This document shows, piece after piece, positions 33,939-42,310 of a stretch of DNA of 64,000 nucleotides. A program made the translations under genes and the position numbers. The DNA is taken from positions 146,694 to 210,693 of the forward strand of contig NZ_CAJGZN010000005.1 in the NCBI RefSeq assembly GCF_904846235.1, read 5' to 3'. This stretch comes from Psychrobacter immobilis (GTDB lineage: Bacteria > Pseudomonadota > Gammaproteobacteria > Pseudomonadales > Moraxellaceae). The notes under the pieces were generated by a model. The model worked only from the letters and a program-made list of their open reading frames with translations, was not told where the DNA came from and searched no databases. How positions within the stretch are numbered: the stretch's first letter is position 1; the number at the start of each line of letters is the position of its first letter.

Positions 33939-34922
33939 ATGCAAACCACTCTGATGCCAAATGATTTGATAGAAAACGACCTGATACAAAGCAACTTGAT
34001 AAAAAGCGACGTTATCGAACTTGACACTTTTGAGGCACCAACCTCCCACGCGTCTGCTAGCGTATCCTTGCCTAAAACCGCTGATATTTTAATGGAGTTG
34101 CAAACCCATGGTTGGACGTTACTTCGAGGCTATCACTACGATGTAGAGACGTTTAGCCAGTTGATGAGTCAACTTTGTCAAACCTTGACCTACGATCCCG
34201 CCCGCCAAAACATCACTTCTGAAGCGCAAAAAGTGGATGCAGGCACGCATGCTATTGGACTACATATCGAAAATGGCAATACGCCGATGCCGCCTGACGT
34301 CATTGCTTTTTTTAGTGAATTGAGCGCCAAAAAAGGCTCACAAACAACGATATGTGATGGGCATGCGGTGTATCAAGCGCTATCACCTGAGCTAAAAGCC
34401 ACCTTTAGTCAGCCGATGCGTATCAGTCGCTATTTGCCTCAAGCCATTTGGCAAAATTATGTGGCGACTGCGACCGGCAGAGCAGACGCCGATCAAATAA
34501 GCTTGGATGATTTAGAGACATTTATCACGGCGACGACGAGCAAGACGTTAACGCATCACGTAGAACCTCAGACAGACGGCGGCGTTCGGTACGTATTACA
34601 GATACCTGCAATTCGAGAAGACAACGTAAGCGGACAACTGGCCTTTGCAAATACTTTACTTGGGCCCTCATTTAACTATGAAAAACCTGAGTTCACCCTA
34701 GCAAACGGTCAACACGTTGATGATGCGCTCCTAGATGAGCTGACTCAGCTTTGTGAAAAATACACTCAAGACATTGCGTGGCAAAATGGCGATGTGGTGA
34801 TACTCGACAACAAACGCATCATGCATGGTCGTCGACAAATTGATGTGCCTTTAACAGAGCGTAAGCTGTATATTGCGATGGGGCTTGGCATTAGGCATGG
34901 CATTAATCACTCAAACGATTAG
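33939..34922 (+). CDS. TauD/TfdA-like Fe(II)/2-oxoglutarate dioxygenase
   Basis: A 327-residue TauD-superfamily protein. The iron triad is visible as His109-X-Glu111 (GLHIENGN) and His296 (RIMHGRRQID), and Arg298 or Arg299 can bind 2-oxoglutarate. GDVVILDNKRIMHGRR is the typical C-terminal block. Glu instead of Asp in the HxD/E motif is permitted in this family. The N-terminal 30 residues are a degenerate five-residue repeat (NDLIE, NDLIQ, SNLIK, SDVIE). It probably hydroxylates or desaturates a small molecule made by the operon. Taurine use is unlikely because no tau transport genes are present. Confidence 0.78.
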   Translation: MQTTLMPNDLIENDLIQSNLIKSDVIELDTFEAPTSHASASVSLPKTADILMELQTHGWTLLRGYHYDVETFSQLMSQLCQTLTYDPARQNITSEAQKVDAGTHAIGLHIENGNTPMPPDVIAFFSELSAKKGSQTTICDGHAVYQALSPELKATFSQPMRISRYLPQAIWQNYVATATGRADADQISLDDLETFITATTSKTLTHHVEPQTDGGVRYVLQIPAIREDNVSGQLAFANTLLGPSFNYEKPEFTLANGQHVDDALLDELTQLCEKYTQDIAWQNGDVVILDNKRIMHGRRQIDVPLTERKLYIAMGLGIRHGINHSND

Positions 34923-34999
34923 CAACAGCACATCTCACCACAATCCGCGCTTCAATAGTCCGTGCTCTAACAATCAATGTTCAACAAGGATTCGATATC

Positions 35000-35851
35000 A
35001 TGACACCAGCTAATGGCCAATCAGACCTAGTACAAGCTACGCTCAATTACACCATGCTAATCGGTGCCACGGGTGGTATCGGGCAGGAGATCGCACGGCA
35101 ATTATGTGCCAATAATCAGCCTGTCATTTTGGTCGGGCGTAACAACCAGACCTTGACTCATTTGGTAGATGAGTTGACCAAAGACTATCCTGATGTCCCG
35201 CTTGTGTCTCATACGTGTGATTTAAGCTCGCAGACATCGCAATCGCTACTGGTAGAGGGACTGGGTGAAATGACACAAGGCCATAGAAACGTCATTGATA
35301 CGGTCATACTCAACGCAGGTATCAATGATTTTGCTTTGCTCACGGATCAAAATGATGACACGATTGAACAGATGATGCTCGTCAATGTGGCGTATCCACT
35401 ACAGCTTATAAAAAGACTGCTACCTATCTTGATAGCGCAGCCTAGCCCGAGCCAAATTATCAGCGTTGGCTCAACCTTTGGCAGTATTGGCTACCCAGGT
35501 TTTAGTGCTTATGGCGCGAGCAAGTTTGCCTTACGCGGTGCAAGTGAAGCGTTAGGCCGCGAGTATGCCGACACCTCAGTGACGTTTCGCTATTTTGCGC
35601 CCAGAGCCACCAAAACCACCATGAATAAAGACGCAGTCGTCGCTATGAATGAGGCATTGAAAGTAAAAATGGACTCACCTGAGACTGTCGCAAAAGCATT
35701 GATTCACTTTACATCAACCAATCAAGCGCACCAGCATTTGGGGTTTCCCGAGCGTTTTTTTGCATGGCTCAATCGACTGTTGCCCAACATCGTTGGCAAC
35801 GCCATTGTCAAAGACCTACCCACCATCAAACAATATGCTAGAAAATCCTGA
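35000..35851 (+). CDS. Short-chain dehydrogenase/reductase
   Basis: A 283-residue SDR. GATGGIGQEIARQL near residue 22 binds NAD(P), DTVILNAGIND is the NAG motif, and VGSTFGSIGYPGFSAYGASK contains the catalytic Ser and Tyr-X3-Lys. The C-terminal tail PERFFAWLNRLLPNIVGNAI is amphipathic and resembles the membrane-associating tails of SDRs acting on lipid-like ketones. The gene ends the operon, 77 bp after the dioxygenase. Reduction or oxidation of an acyl-derived ketone or alcohol is the likely role. Confidence 0.78.
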   Translation: MTPANGQSDLVQATLNYTMLIGATGGIGQEIARQLCANNQPVILVGRNNQTLTHLVDELTKDYPDVPLVSHTCDLSSQTSQSLLVEGLGEMTQGHRNVIDTVILNAGINDFALLTDQNDDTIEQMMLVNVAYPLQLIKRLLPILIAQPSPSQIISVGSTFGSIGYPGFSAYGASKFALRGASEALGREYADTSVTFRYFAPRATKTTMNKDAVVAMNEALKVKMDSPETVAKALIHFTSTNQAHQHLGFPERFFAWLNRLLPNIVGNAIVKDLPTIKQYARKS

Positions 35852-35885
35852 TAATCCGTTAGGCAATCGTGGAGTGATTTTACCG

Positions 35886-36584
35886 TTAAATTGCCACACC
35901 AAATAAGCGACCAATCAACGAGGTTGCCAGCATAGCGAGCACGCCCCAAACCACAACTCGGGTAGTCGCAGGGATAACAGGTGCACCGCCTAGACGTGCA
36001 GAGATAACACCAAGTAGCATCAAGCCCACTATCGTCAAAGCAGCCAATGACCAAACCAGTGTTTCCGCTGGTAACAGCAATATCCCAATAATCGGTAGTA
36101 TCGCTCCTGCTACGAATGATAGTCCTGAAGCCACTGAGGCATGAATGGGCTTCGCTTCACTAAGATCTGTGAGGCCAATCTCATCACGAGCATGGGCTTC
36201 TAAGGCATTGTGCTCAGTCAAGCTCACGGCCACTTGATGCGCCAAATCATGCTCAAGTCCACGCGCCTCATAAATTTTGGTGAGCTCAAGCAGCTCACGC
36301 TCAGCATTGTGCCTCAGCTCATGTCGCTCTTTATCGAGATCCGCCTTTTCGGTATCCGCCTGTGATGAGACCGAGATATACTCGCCAGCCGCCATTGATA
36401 ATGCACCTGCGGTCAGCGCCGCCATACCTGTCAGCAGCAATGTCTGACTACTTGTACTGGCAGCAGCCACCCCAACCAATAGACTGGCGGTCGAAATCAA
36501 CCCATCGTTCGCCCCCAGCACTGCTGCCCTCAACCAATGATTGCGATTGCTCAAATGTGCTTCGTCATGAATAGAATGATGCAT
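35886..36584 (-). CDS. VIT/CCC1-family Fe/Mn transporter
   Basis: A 232-residue inner-membrane protein. The first helix, HWLRAAVLGANDGLISTASLLVG, and the MAAGEYISVSSQADTEKADLDKERHEL segment are hallmarks of vacuolar iron transporter-like proteins. A central charged, mostly Glu/His-rich cytoplasmic loop (about 75-140) could bind metal, and three hydrophobic helices follow. It probably exports or sequesters Fe2+ or Mn2+. It is convergent with the SDR gene (35-bp gap) and downstream of the two-component operon on the same strand, which might sense iron. Confidence 0.83.
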   Translation of the reverse strand: MHHSIHDEAHLSNRNHWLRAAVLGANDGLISTASLLVGVAAASTSSQTLLLTGMAALTAGALSMAAGEYISVSSQADTEKADLDKERHELRHNAERELLELTKIYEARGLEHDLAHQVAVSLTEHNALEAHARDEIGLTDLSEAKPIHASVASGLSFVAGAILPIIGILLLPAETLVWSLAALTIVGLMLLGVISARLGGAPVIPATTRVVVWGVLAMLATSLIGRLFGVAI

Positions 36585-36662
36585 AAAATCCTCAAAAGGT
36601 AGAGACGCGACTGGGTATGCCCTAGTGTAGCTGATACAGCTTAAGACAGTATGCTTTATGTC

Positions 36663-38147
36663 TTATAACGGTTTTGAGAGTGCGTTCTTACTGCTGACCG
36701 TTACGATAAAGCCTGTTTCTGGTTGAGGGCGGTTGGCAAATGCTAAGGTAAGATTGTGCAGATCGGCAATTCGATTGGCAATTGATAGCCCCAGCCCACT
36801 ACCTATTTGGGTTTGACCGGCTGGACGATAGAAGCGCTCGCTTAGCCGCGCTAGCTGCTCTGGGTCTGCGCCCAAGCCATTATCCACCACTTTGATACTA
36901 TCAGTATCCAACTGCAGTTCGATCTGGCAGCCCTCTGGGCAATAGCGAATGGCATTGTCTAATAGGTTGCGGATTAGCAATTTAAATAACACTGGATTAA
37001 TAAGAATGGGTAAAATATCGGCAGGATTGTCACAGTGTACGGTGCGTCTTAATTGGATGTGTTTTTCTCGAGCCAAGCGGTTGACATCACTCAGCACAGT
37101 ATCGGTGAGCGTCAGCCAGTCTGGACGTTCTAATTGCTCAAAAGGCAACTGCTGTTGCGGTTCTATCTTGGCTAACACCAATAACTGATCGACCAAATGG
37201 GTGGCGCGCTCAATACCATCGCTGATTTTTTGCGTGTGATAAAACAGTTGACTGTCGTTTTCTATACCAGACAGCTGTAATAGCTGCTGCTGCAAAAGAT
37301 CGGCTTGTAGTTTGAGCGCAGCCAGTGGGCTACGCAGCTCATGAGAGGCATCAGCGGTAAAGCGCTGCTCCCGTGCTAGAGTGTCTGCCACTTTCACAAA
37401 CAACACGTTTAACGCGGTCACTAAAGGCTGAATCTCTTGTGGGACGTCTGCTGTAATCGGACGATCGTCTTGCGGCTTGCGCTGTTCTACCTCAGAACTA
37501 ATCTGACTTAATGGCATCAGTCCGTGTCGTATCAATCCGATAGTCAAGATCATTAAGGAAAGCAGCCCAATTAACATCGGCAGTACTTGCACAGACATCG
37601 CTTCAACAATCATTTCTCGGCGAGAGGCAAGGCTTTGACCAATGGCAATCACACGCTCCTCACCCATATCATCGCTACGATAGTCATCATGCGCATAAAA
37701 CAACCGCCAGCGTTTACTAAAAGGGTTTAGACGCTGATAAATAGCGTTGTCCTCTTCTACAAAACCGCGCTGATCTGGCAAAAAAGAAAACGACTGTCCG
37801 TTCTCGTCAGCCGCTAATAAATGCCCTTCTTTATCCCAAATAGCAAAACCCATGTAATCGTCTTCTGCATCACCCAGATCACCTGACAGCGCCTTACTTT
37901 TTAAATTATATATTTTGGCGACGGGTTTTCCATTGTGCTCTGTCTCGTTATTATTGTCGCGGTCACTTTGCTCATCGTTATCAGCAGAGATGCCCATCAA
38001 ATAACGAACCACTTGGGTGATTTGTGTGTCATTCATCTCATTGATTTCGTGCCACAACCGCCAAGCAATAAAGCTCGATGTGACAAGCCACAGCAAAGGC
38101 AGACCAATGAGTAAGGAGATGAACAGTCGCTGCTGGATACTTTTCAT
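36663..38147 (-). CDS. Sensor histidine kinase, QseC/PmrB-like
   Basis: A 494-residue inner-membrane kinase. The first membrane helix covers about residues 8-30, a periplasmic sensor part runs to about 190, and a second helix is VLPMLIGLLSLMILTIGLI. A HAMP-like region and the H-box ADASHELRSPLAALKLQADLL follow. The ATP-binding domain has LLDNAIRYCPEG, VVDNGLGADPEQL and GSGLGLSIANRI. The periplasmic part is rich in Asp and Glu (residues 55-75), as in sensors of metals or cationic peptides. It is last in the cytochrome b561-regulator-kinase operon. Confidence 0.88.
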   Translation of the reverse strand: MKSIQQRLFISLLIGLPLLWLVTSSFIAWRLWHEINEMNDTQITQVVRYLMGISADNDEQSDRDNNNETEHNGKPVAKIYNLKSKALSGDLGDAEDDYMGFAIWDKEGHLLAADENGQSFSFLPDQRGFVEEDNAIYQRLNPFSKRWRLFYAHDDYRSDDMGEERVIAIGQSLASRREMIVEAMSVQVLPMLIGLLSLMILTIGLIRHGLMPLSQISSEVEQRKPQDDRPITADVPQEIQPLVTALNVLFVKVADTLAREQRFTADASHELRSPLAALKLQADLLQQQLLQLSGIENDSQLFYHTQKISDGIERATHLVDQLLVLAKIEPQQQLPFEQLERPDWLTLTDTVLSDVNRLAREKHIQLRRTVHCDNPADILPILINPVLFKLLIRNLLDNAIRYCPEGCQIELQLDTDSIKVVDNGLGADPEQLARLSERFYRPAGQTQIGSGLGLSIANRIADLHNLTLAFANRPQPETGFIVTVSSKNALSKPL

Positions 38148-38207
38148 AAGCTCATAGGTTGCTCATACATGGTTTGTATATTGAAAGCCAAATTGAATAT
38201 AAACATA

Positions 38208-38879
38208 TTAATGATTATGGGCTGGATTGAGATGGTAGCCGATACCGCGTTTGGTTAAAATAAAGTCATTGCCCAGCTTTTTGCGTAAATGATGGATATG
38301 TACTTCAATGGCATTGCTCTCAATATCCTGTTGCCAGCCATAGAGCTTGTCCTCTAAGCTTGCGCGGCTGTGAATCTGTTTGGGATGGGTCAGCATTTGC
38401 TCGAGTATCGCCACTTCTTTGATGGTGAGCTCAACGACTTGGCCTTGATAAGAGACTCGGTGATTGTGCGGCCAATAAGCGACGTCACCATAACGAATCT
38501 CAGGCTGGCTACGTCCTTGACTGCGCCGTATCAACGCCTGCAGGCGGGCAACCACTTCATCTAGTGCAAATGGCTTGACCAGATAATCATCGGCGCCCGC
38601 ATTGAGTCCAGCCACGCGGTTGGCAATCGCGTCACGAGCCGTAATGATCAATACCGGCGTATCTAGCTGTTTGTAGCGCCAATTTTGTAGCACCGTCATG
38701 CCATCCCCTCTTGGCAAGGTCAAATCAAGTAGCACCGCGTCAAACATACCCTCTTGCAGTGCCATCTCACCTTGCTTGGCATCACTAAACCAATCGACCA
38801 TCATACCATGGCTTTTGAGTCCAACAACGAGACTTTCAGCGATATTGCTATCATCTTCTATTAATAGTATGCGTGCCAT
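38208..38879 (-). CDS. Response regulator, OmpR family (QseB/PmrA-like)
   Basis: A 223-residue two-domain regulator. The receiver has Glu-Asp-Asp near the N-terminus (IEDDSNIAES), the phospho-acceptor Asp in AVLLDLTLPRGDGM and Lys in DDYLVKPFALDE. The C-terminal winged helix includes SNAIEVHIHHLRKKLG and ILTKRGIGYHL, the form seen in QseB/PmrA/TctD. Proteins of this group bind TTAAG-type direct repeats, and two such repeats are present in this window. The gap to the kinase is 60 bp. Confidence 0.9.
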   Translation of the reverse strand: MARILLIEDDSNIAESLVVGLKSHGMMVDWFSDAKQGEMALQEGMFDAVLLDLTLPRGDGMTVLQNWRYKQLDTPVLIITARDAIANRVAGLNAGADDYLVKPFALDEVVARLQALIRRSQGRSQPEIRYGDVAYWPHNHRVSYQGQVVELTIKEVAILEQMLTHPKQIHSRASLEDKLYGWQQDIESNAIEVHIHHLRKKLGNDFILTKRGIGYHLNPAHNH

Positions 38880-38915
38880 GATTGTCCTATTACGTTATGT
38901 ACTCTATTGTCTTTT

Positions 38916-39518
38916 TTATTGTGGGCGACGCGGCGTCACCGTTTTATTACCCGTTATCATCGACTTGATCAGGTTTTGCCGCTCCCAATAGCTCATGGCA
39001 ATCGCAGAGATAATATGCAGCGGCACCAACAAGTATAAACTATTGGCCAGTATCTCATGAACTTCTTCAAGGACATCTTTACTGGCAAAAATGTTGGCTT
39101 CCATCAGATAGCCACTAATACCCAAGCCAATAATCACCGCCCATAACGCAAACATCATCAGGGCAGCCAATGGATTATGACCCAAATGCTGCTCGTCTGT
39201 GTGGCGAATACTCAAATCAGATAGGTGGTGCTTAATACGAGACGGCGTGGGGAAAAAGTCACTGAAACGTGCATAACGCGTCCCCACAAAGCCCCAAAGT
39301 AGACGGATAACCACTAGCCCCACCACGATATAACCGACATATTGATGCAGCTCACTACCTTCTTCGGTAAACAGCAAATTGGCAGTGATACCAGCCGCGA
39401 CGGCCCAGTGAGTCACTCTAACCAAAATGTCCCAAACTCGTACTTGTCGAGTTTTAGGAGTATTTGATAAAGACATATCAGGCTCGTGTGCCGGATTGCT
39501 TGTGCTATGTTGGGTCAT
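38916..39518 (-). CDS. Cytochrome b561-like membrane protein
   Basis: A 200-residue di-heme-type cytochrome b561 (bacterial/Ni-hydrogenase group) with four membrane helices. The heme-ligand His candidates lie in VRVTHWAVAAG, ELHQYVGYIVVG, EEVHEILAN and VPLHIISAIAMSYWER. I place the start at ATG 39518, which has AGGAG 8 nt upstream; the longer frame to 39611 has no such site. It is the first gene of the two-component operon, an arrangement suggesting a redox-linked signal. Its electron partner is unknown. Confidence 0.82.
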   Translation of the reverse strand: MTQHSTSNPAHEPDMSLSNTPKTRQVRVWDILVRVTHWAVAAGITANLLFTEEGSELHQYVGYIVVGLVVIRLLWGFVGTRYARFSDFFPTPSRIKHHLSDLSIRHTDEQHLGHNPLAALMMFALWAVIIGLGISGYLMEANIFASKDVLEEVHEILANSLYLLVPLHIISAIAMSYWERQNLIKSMITGNKTVTPRRPQ

Positions 39519-39645
39519 GACCGTCACTCCTTTAATGGTTCGTTTGTTTTTGACGACATGATTGCTAAACATCGAATCTAGGCGAGATACCGCTAGTAGA
39601 CTCGCCATCACATCGTTTGCTCTACCGCTATTACAACAAACAAAC

Positions 39646-39662
39646 CTTAAGAGGAGCTTAGG
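39646..39662 (-). promoter_or_regulatory. PmrA/QseB-type box upstream of the two-component operon
   Basis: On the minus strand this reads CCTAAG-CTCCT-CTTAAG, the same 6-N5-6 direct repeat as at 31281-31297 with one changed base. It lies about 130 bp upstream of the cytochrome b561 start codon and points to autoregulation of the operon. Confidence 0.5.
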
Positions 39663-39835
39663 AAACTAAGAATTCGAACTTTAAAGTAGTGAATAATCTA
39701 CCTGACATTCATAGATAATTAAAAGTACATTTCAAAACAAGAAATTGAGCAGGCAAGACCACTATTGGCAATATAAATAATACATTTAAAATTTTAACCT
39801 GAAAATATATTTAGCATTAGCTCCGTAATAATATT

Positions 39836-39854
39836 GATAATGAAAATTATTATC
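39836..39854. promoter_or_regulatory. Fur box upstream of the first TonB receptor
   Basis: GATAATGAAAATTATTATC matches 17 of 19 bases of the classical Fur consensus GATAATGATAATCATTATC. It lies 39 bp before the start of the receptor gene, and its flanks (ATT and AAT) extend the palindrome. It indicates iron-repressed transcription. Confidence 0.85.
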
Positions 39855-39892
39855 AATATAATAACGATTTAAATTACATGCTGGAAATATTC

Positions 39893-42214
39893 ATGCAATT
39901 GTCTCGCTTATCTGCTGCGTTATTTAATCTTTCGAATGTATCTGGTTCTTCTCTACGATTAGCATCTATACCTTCTAGATTGGTATCGACTAAATCCCTC
40001 TCTTTAAAGACACTATGCTCAACCTGTCTATCTACTTCTGTCATCGTATTAACAACGAGTCAATCGGCATGGGCACAGGCAGATGATGTAGATGCTCAAA
40101 CCACTCCTAATGTGGTACTTGATACTATCGTCGTCACTAGTAGCGCTGATGCTTCAGCGGATGGATTGCCAGATGCTTATGAAGGTGGCCAAGTTGCGAC
40201 CGGTAGCCGCGTCGGAATCTTGGGTAACCAAGACATCATGGATACGCCGTTCTCTACCACCTCATACACCAATGAATATATCACCAATCAGCAAGCCCAA
40301 AGTGTAGGCGATCTACTCAAAAAAGACCCAACCGTCCGCGTGGCAAGGGGTTTTGGTAACTTCCAAGAAGCCTACTTTATGCGGGGTTTCATCACCACAT
40401 CAGATGACACCATGTACAATGGTCTATACGGCATCTTACCAAGACAGTACATTGCAACTGAATTGTTTGAACGGGTGGAAGTCCAACGCGGCGCTTCTGC
40501 CATGCTAAATGGTGCAGCACCCAGTGGCGGTAACGCAGGTGGTACAATCAATTTGCTACCGAAACGTGCTAGTAATGAGCCACTACGTGAAGTGACGCTT
40601 GGTTATGGTCAAGGTGACCAAGGTAAGGTCGCGGTAGATGTCAGTGATCGCTTTGGTAGCGATGATGCTATTGGTGTTCGTTTTAATGCTGCTTATCAAG
40701 ATGGTGACAGTGCTATCGATGATGAGTCGTCGACCTTGGGTCTGGCTGCCCTTGGTTTGGACTATAGAGGGGATCAGTATCGCCTATCAGCAGATTTAGG
40801 CTGGCAAGACAATAAGCTGTCAGAGACTCGTCCTAGTGTCAATCTTGGTGGGGTGTCTAATGTACCAAATGCGCCAGACGGCTCAAAAAATTGGGCGCAG
40901 CCTTGGACCTACTCAGATGAAAAGGATGTCTTTGGTACGATTCGAGGAGAATATGACTTTAATGACAATATCACCGCTTATGGTGCTTACGGTGTGCGAA
41001 GTGGCGAGGAAGAAAACTCACTAGCCACGTTAACTGTCAACAACGTTGATGGTGCGGGTACAGTTTATCGCTTTGACAATACTCGAGAAGATAAAGTACA
41101 AAGTGCTGAGCTTGGTCTACGTGGTAAATTACAAACCGGTGAAGTGGCTCATAGCTTAGTGTTGGCCGCAAACCTCTATGATCAAGAAGAAAAAGGCGCT
41201 TACGCTTTTGATTTTGGTAACCAACTCGCAACCAATTTGTACAACCCAACCGACTACGCTGAAGTCCCTTTTACAAGCACAGCAATCTTCGGTGGAAATT
41301 TAGACGACCCCAAATTAACCAATGAAAAGCAGTTCCAAAGCTTTGCGCTAGCAGACACCATATCACTGTTCGACGATAAGCTAAAAACCACCTTGGGTGT
41401 GCGTCATCAAAATATAAAAACCACCAGCTATGATTTCAACACGCAGGCAGAAACGGCTCATTATGATAAGAGTGAGTGGACCCCAAGTATCGGTATTGTT
41501 TATCAGCCAACAATGGACTGGTCTGTGTATGGTAATTATATCGAAAGTCTAGCACCAGGAAAAAGAGCGCCTCTAACTAACGATAATGACGCTGTCACTA
41601 ATGGTGGTCAAAATCTAGATCCGTACGTGAGTGAGCAAACTGAACTGGGTGTGAAATACGACAATGGTATGATTGGCAGTAGTCTCGCTGTCTTCCGAAC
41701 TGATGAACCGCGTGCTTATATCAACAACTCAAATACGTTTACTGCTGCTGGAGAAAATCGTCATCAAGGTGTGGAGTTGACTGTCTTTGGTAGCCCAAGT
41801 GAAAACATGCGCCTCAATGCTGGTGTTACTTACTTAAGTGCTAAGCAAAAAGACACTGGTGATAGTGCATTAGATGGTAATCGAGTGATTGGTGTGCCTA
41901 CCTTACAGAGCAATGTCAACCTAGAGTATGATTTAGCCGCCGTTGAAGGACTGACATTGACGGGTGATATTATCCACACAGGCTCTCGTTATTCGGATAA
42001 TGCCAATACCTTAAAGGTTGATGGTTATACTACCTTAGACCTTGGTGCACGCTATCGCACTATGTTGGCAGGACAAGACGTTACTCTAAAAGGCATGGTA
42101 ACCAATGTCACAGGTGAAGACTACTGGCAGTCAGTAGGCGGTTATTCAGATGCAGGCTATCTAAATGCAGGTGAACCAACGGCCTTAAAAGTATCGGCAA
42201 CGTTCGATTTTTAA
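39893..42214 (+). CDS. TonB-dependent siderophore receptor
   Basis: A 773-residue outer-membrane receptor. The N-terminal leader is unusually long, with the hydrophobic run STSVIVLTTSQSAWAQA ending near residue 65. Then come the TonB-box region, VLDTIVVTSS, and the plug with FMRGF and VEVQRGASAMLNGAAPSGGNAGGTINLLPKRA. The 22-strand barrel ends ALKVSATFDF, with terminal Phe. I use ATG 39893 (GGAA upstream); ATG 39878 is also possible. The Fur box upstream and the ABC transporter next door suggest uptake of a ferric siderophore. The ligand cannot be read from the sequence. Confidence 0.88.
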   Translation: MQLSRLSAALFNLSNVSGSSLRLASIPSRLVSTKSLSLKTLCSTCLSTSVIVLTTSQSAWAQADDVDAQTTPNVVLDTIVVTSSADASADGLPDAYEGGQVATGSRVGILGNQDIMDTPFSTTSYTNEYITNQQAQSVGDLLKKDPTVRVARGFGNFQEAYFMRGFITTSDDTMYNGLYGILPRQYIATELFERVEVQRGASAMLNGAAPSGGNAGGTINLLPKRASNEPLREVTLGYGQGDQGKVAVDVSDRFGSDDAIGVRFNAAYQDGDSAIDDESSTLGLAALGLDYRGDQYRLSADLGWQDNKLSETRPSVNLGGVSNVPNAPDGSKNWAQPWTYSDEKDVFGTIRGEYDFNDNITAYGAYGVRSGEEENSLATLTVNNVDGAGTVYRFDNTREDKVQSAELGLRGKLQTGEVAHSLVLAANLYDQEEKGAYAFDFGNQLATNLYNPTDYAEVPFTSTAIFGGNLDDPKLTNEKQFQSFALADTISLFDDKLKTTLGVRHQNIKTTSYDFNTQAETAHYDKSEWTPSIGIVYQPTMDWSVYGNYIESLAPGKRAPLTNDNDAVTNGGQNLDPYVSEQTELGVKYDNGMIGSSLAVFRTDEPRAYINNSNTFTAAGENRHQGVELTVFGSPSENMRLNAGVTYLSAKQKDTGDSALDGNRVIGVPTLQSNVNLEYDLAAVEGLTLTGDIIHTGSRYSDNANTLKVDGYTTLDLGARYRTMLAGQDVTLKGMVTNVTGEDYWQSVGGYSDAGYLNAGEPTALKVSATFDF

Positions 42215-42310
42215 GATTTATTAGTAGGCTTTCTTAGGTTTTATAAAAGGGATTAGGCGCGACCTACTCCCTTTTCTGCTATCAAAAATTTATTCTATTA
42301 CTGAGTTACT

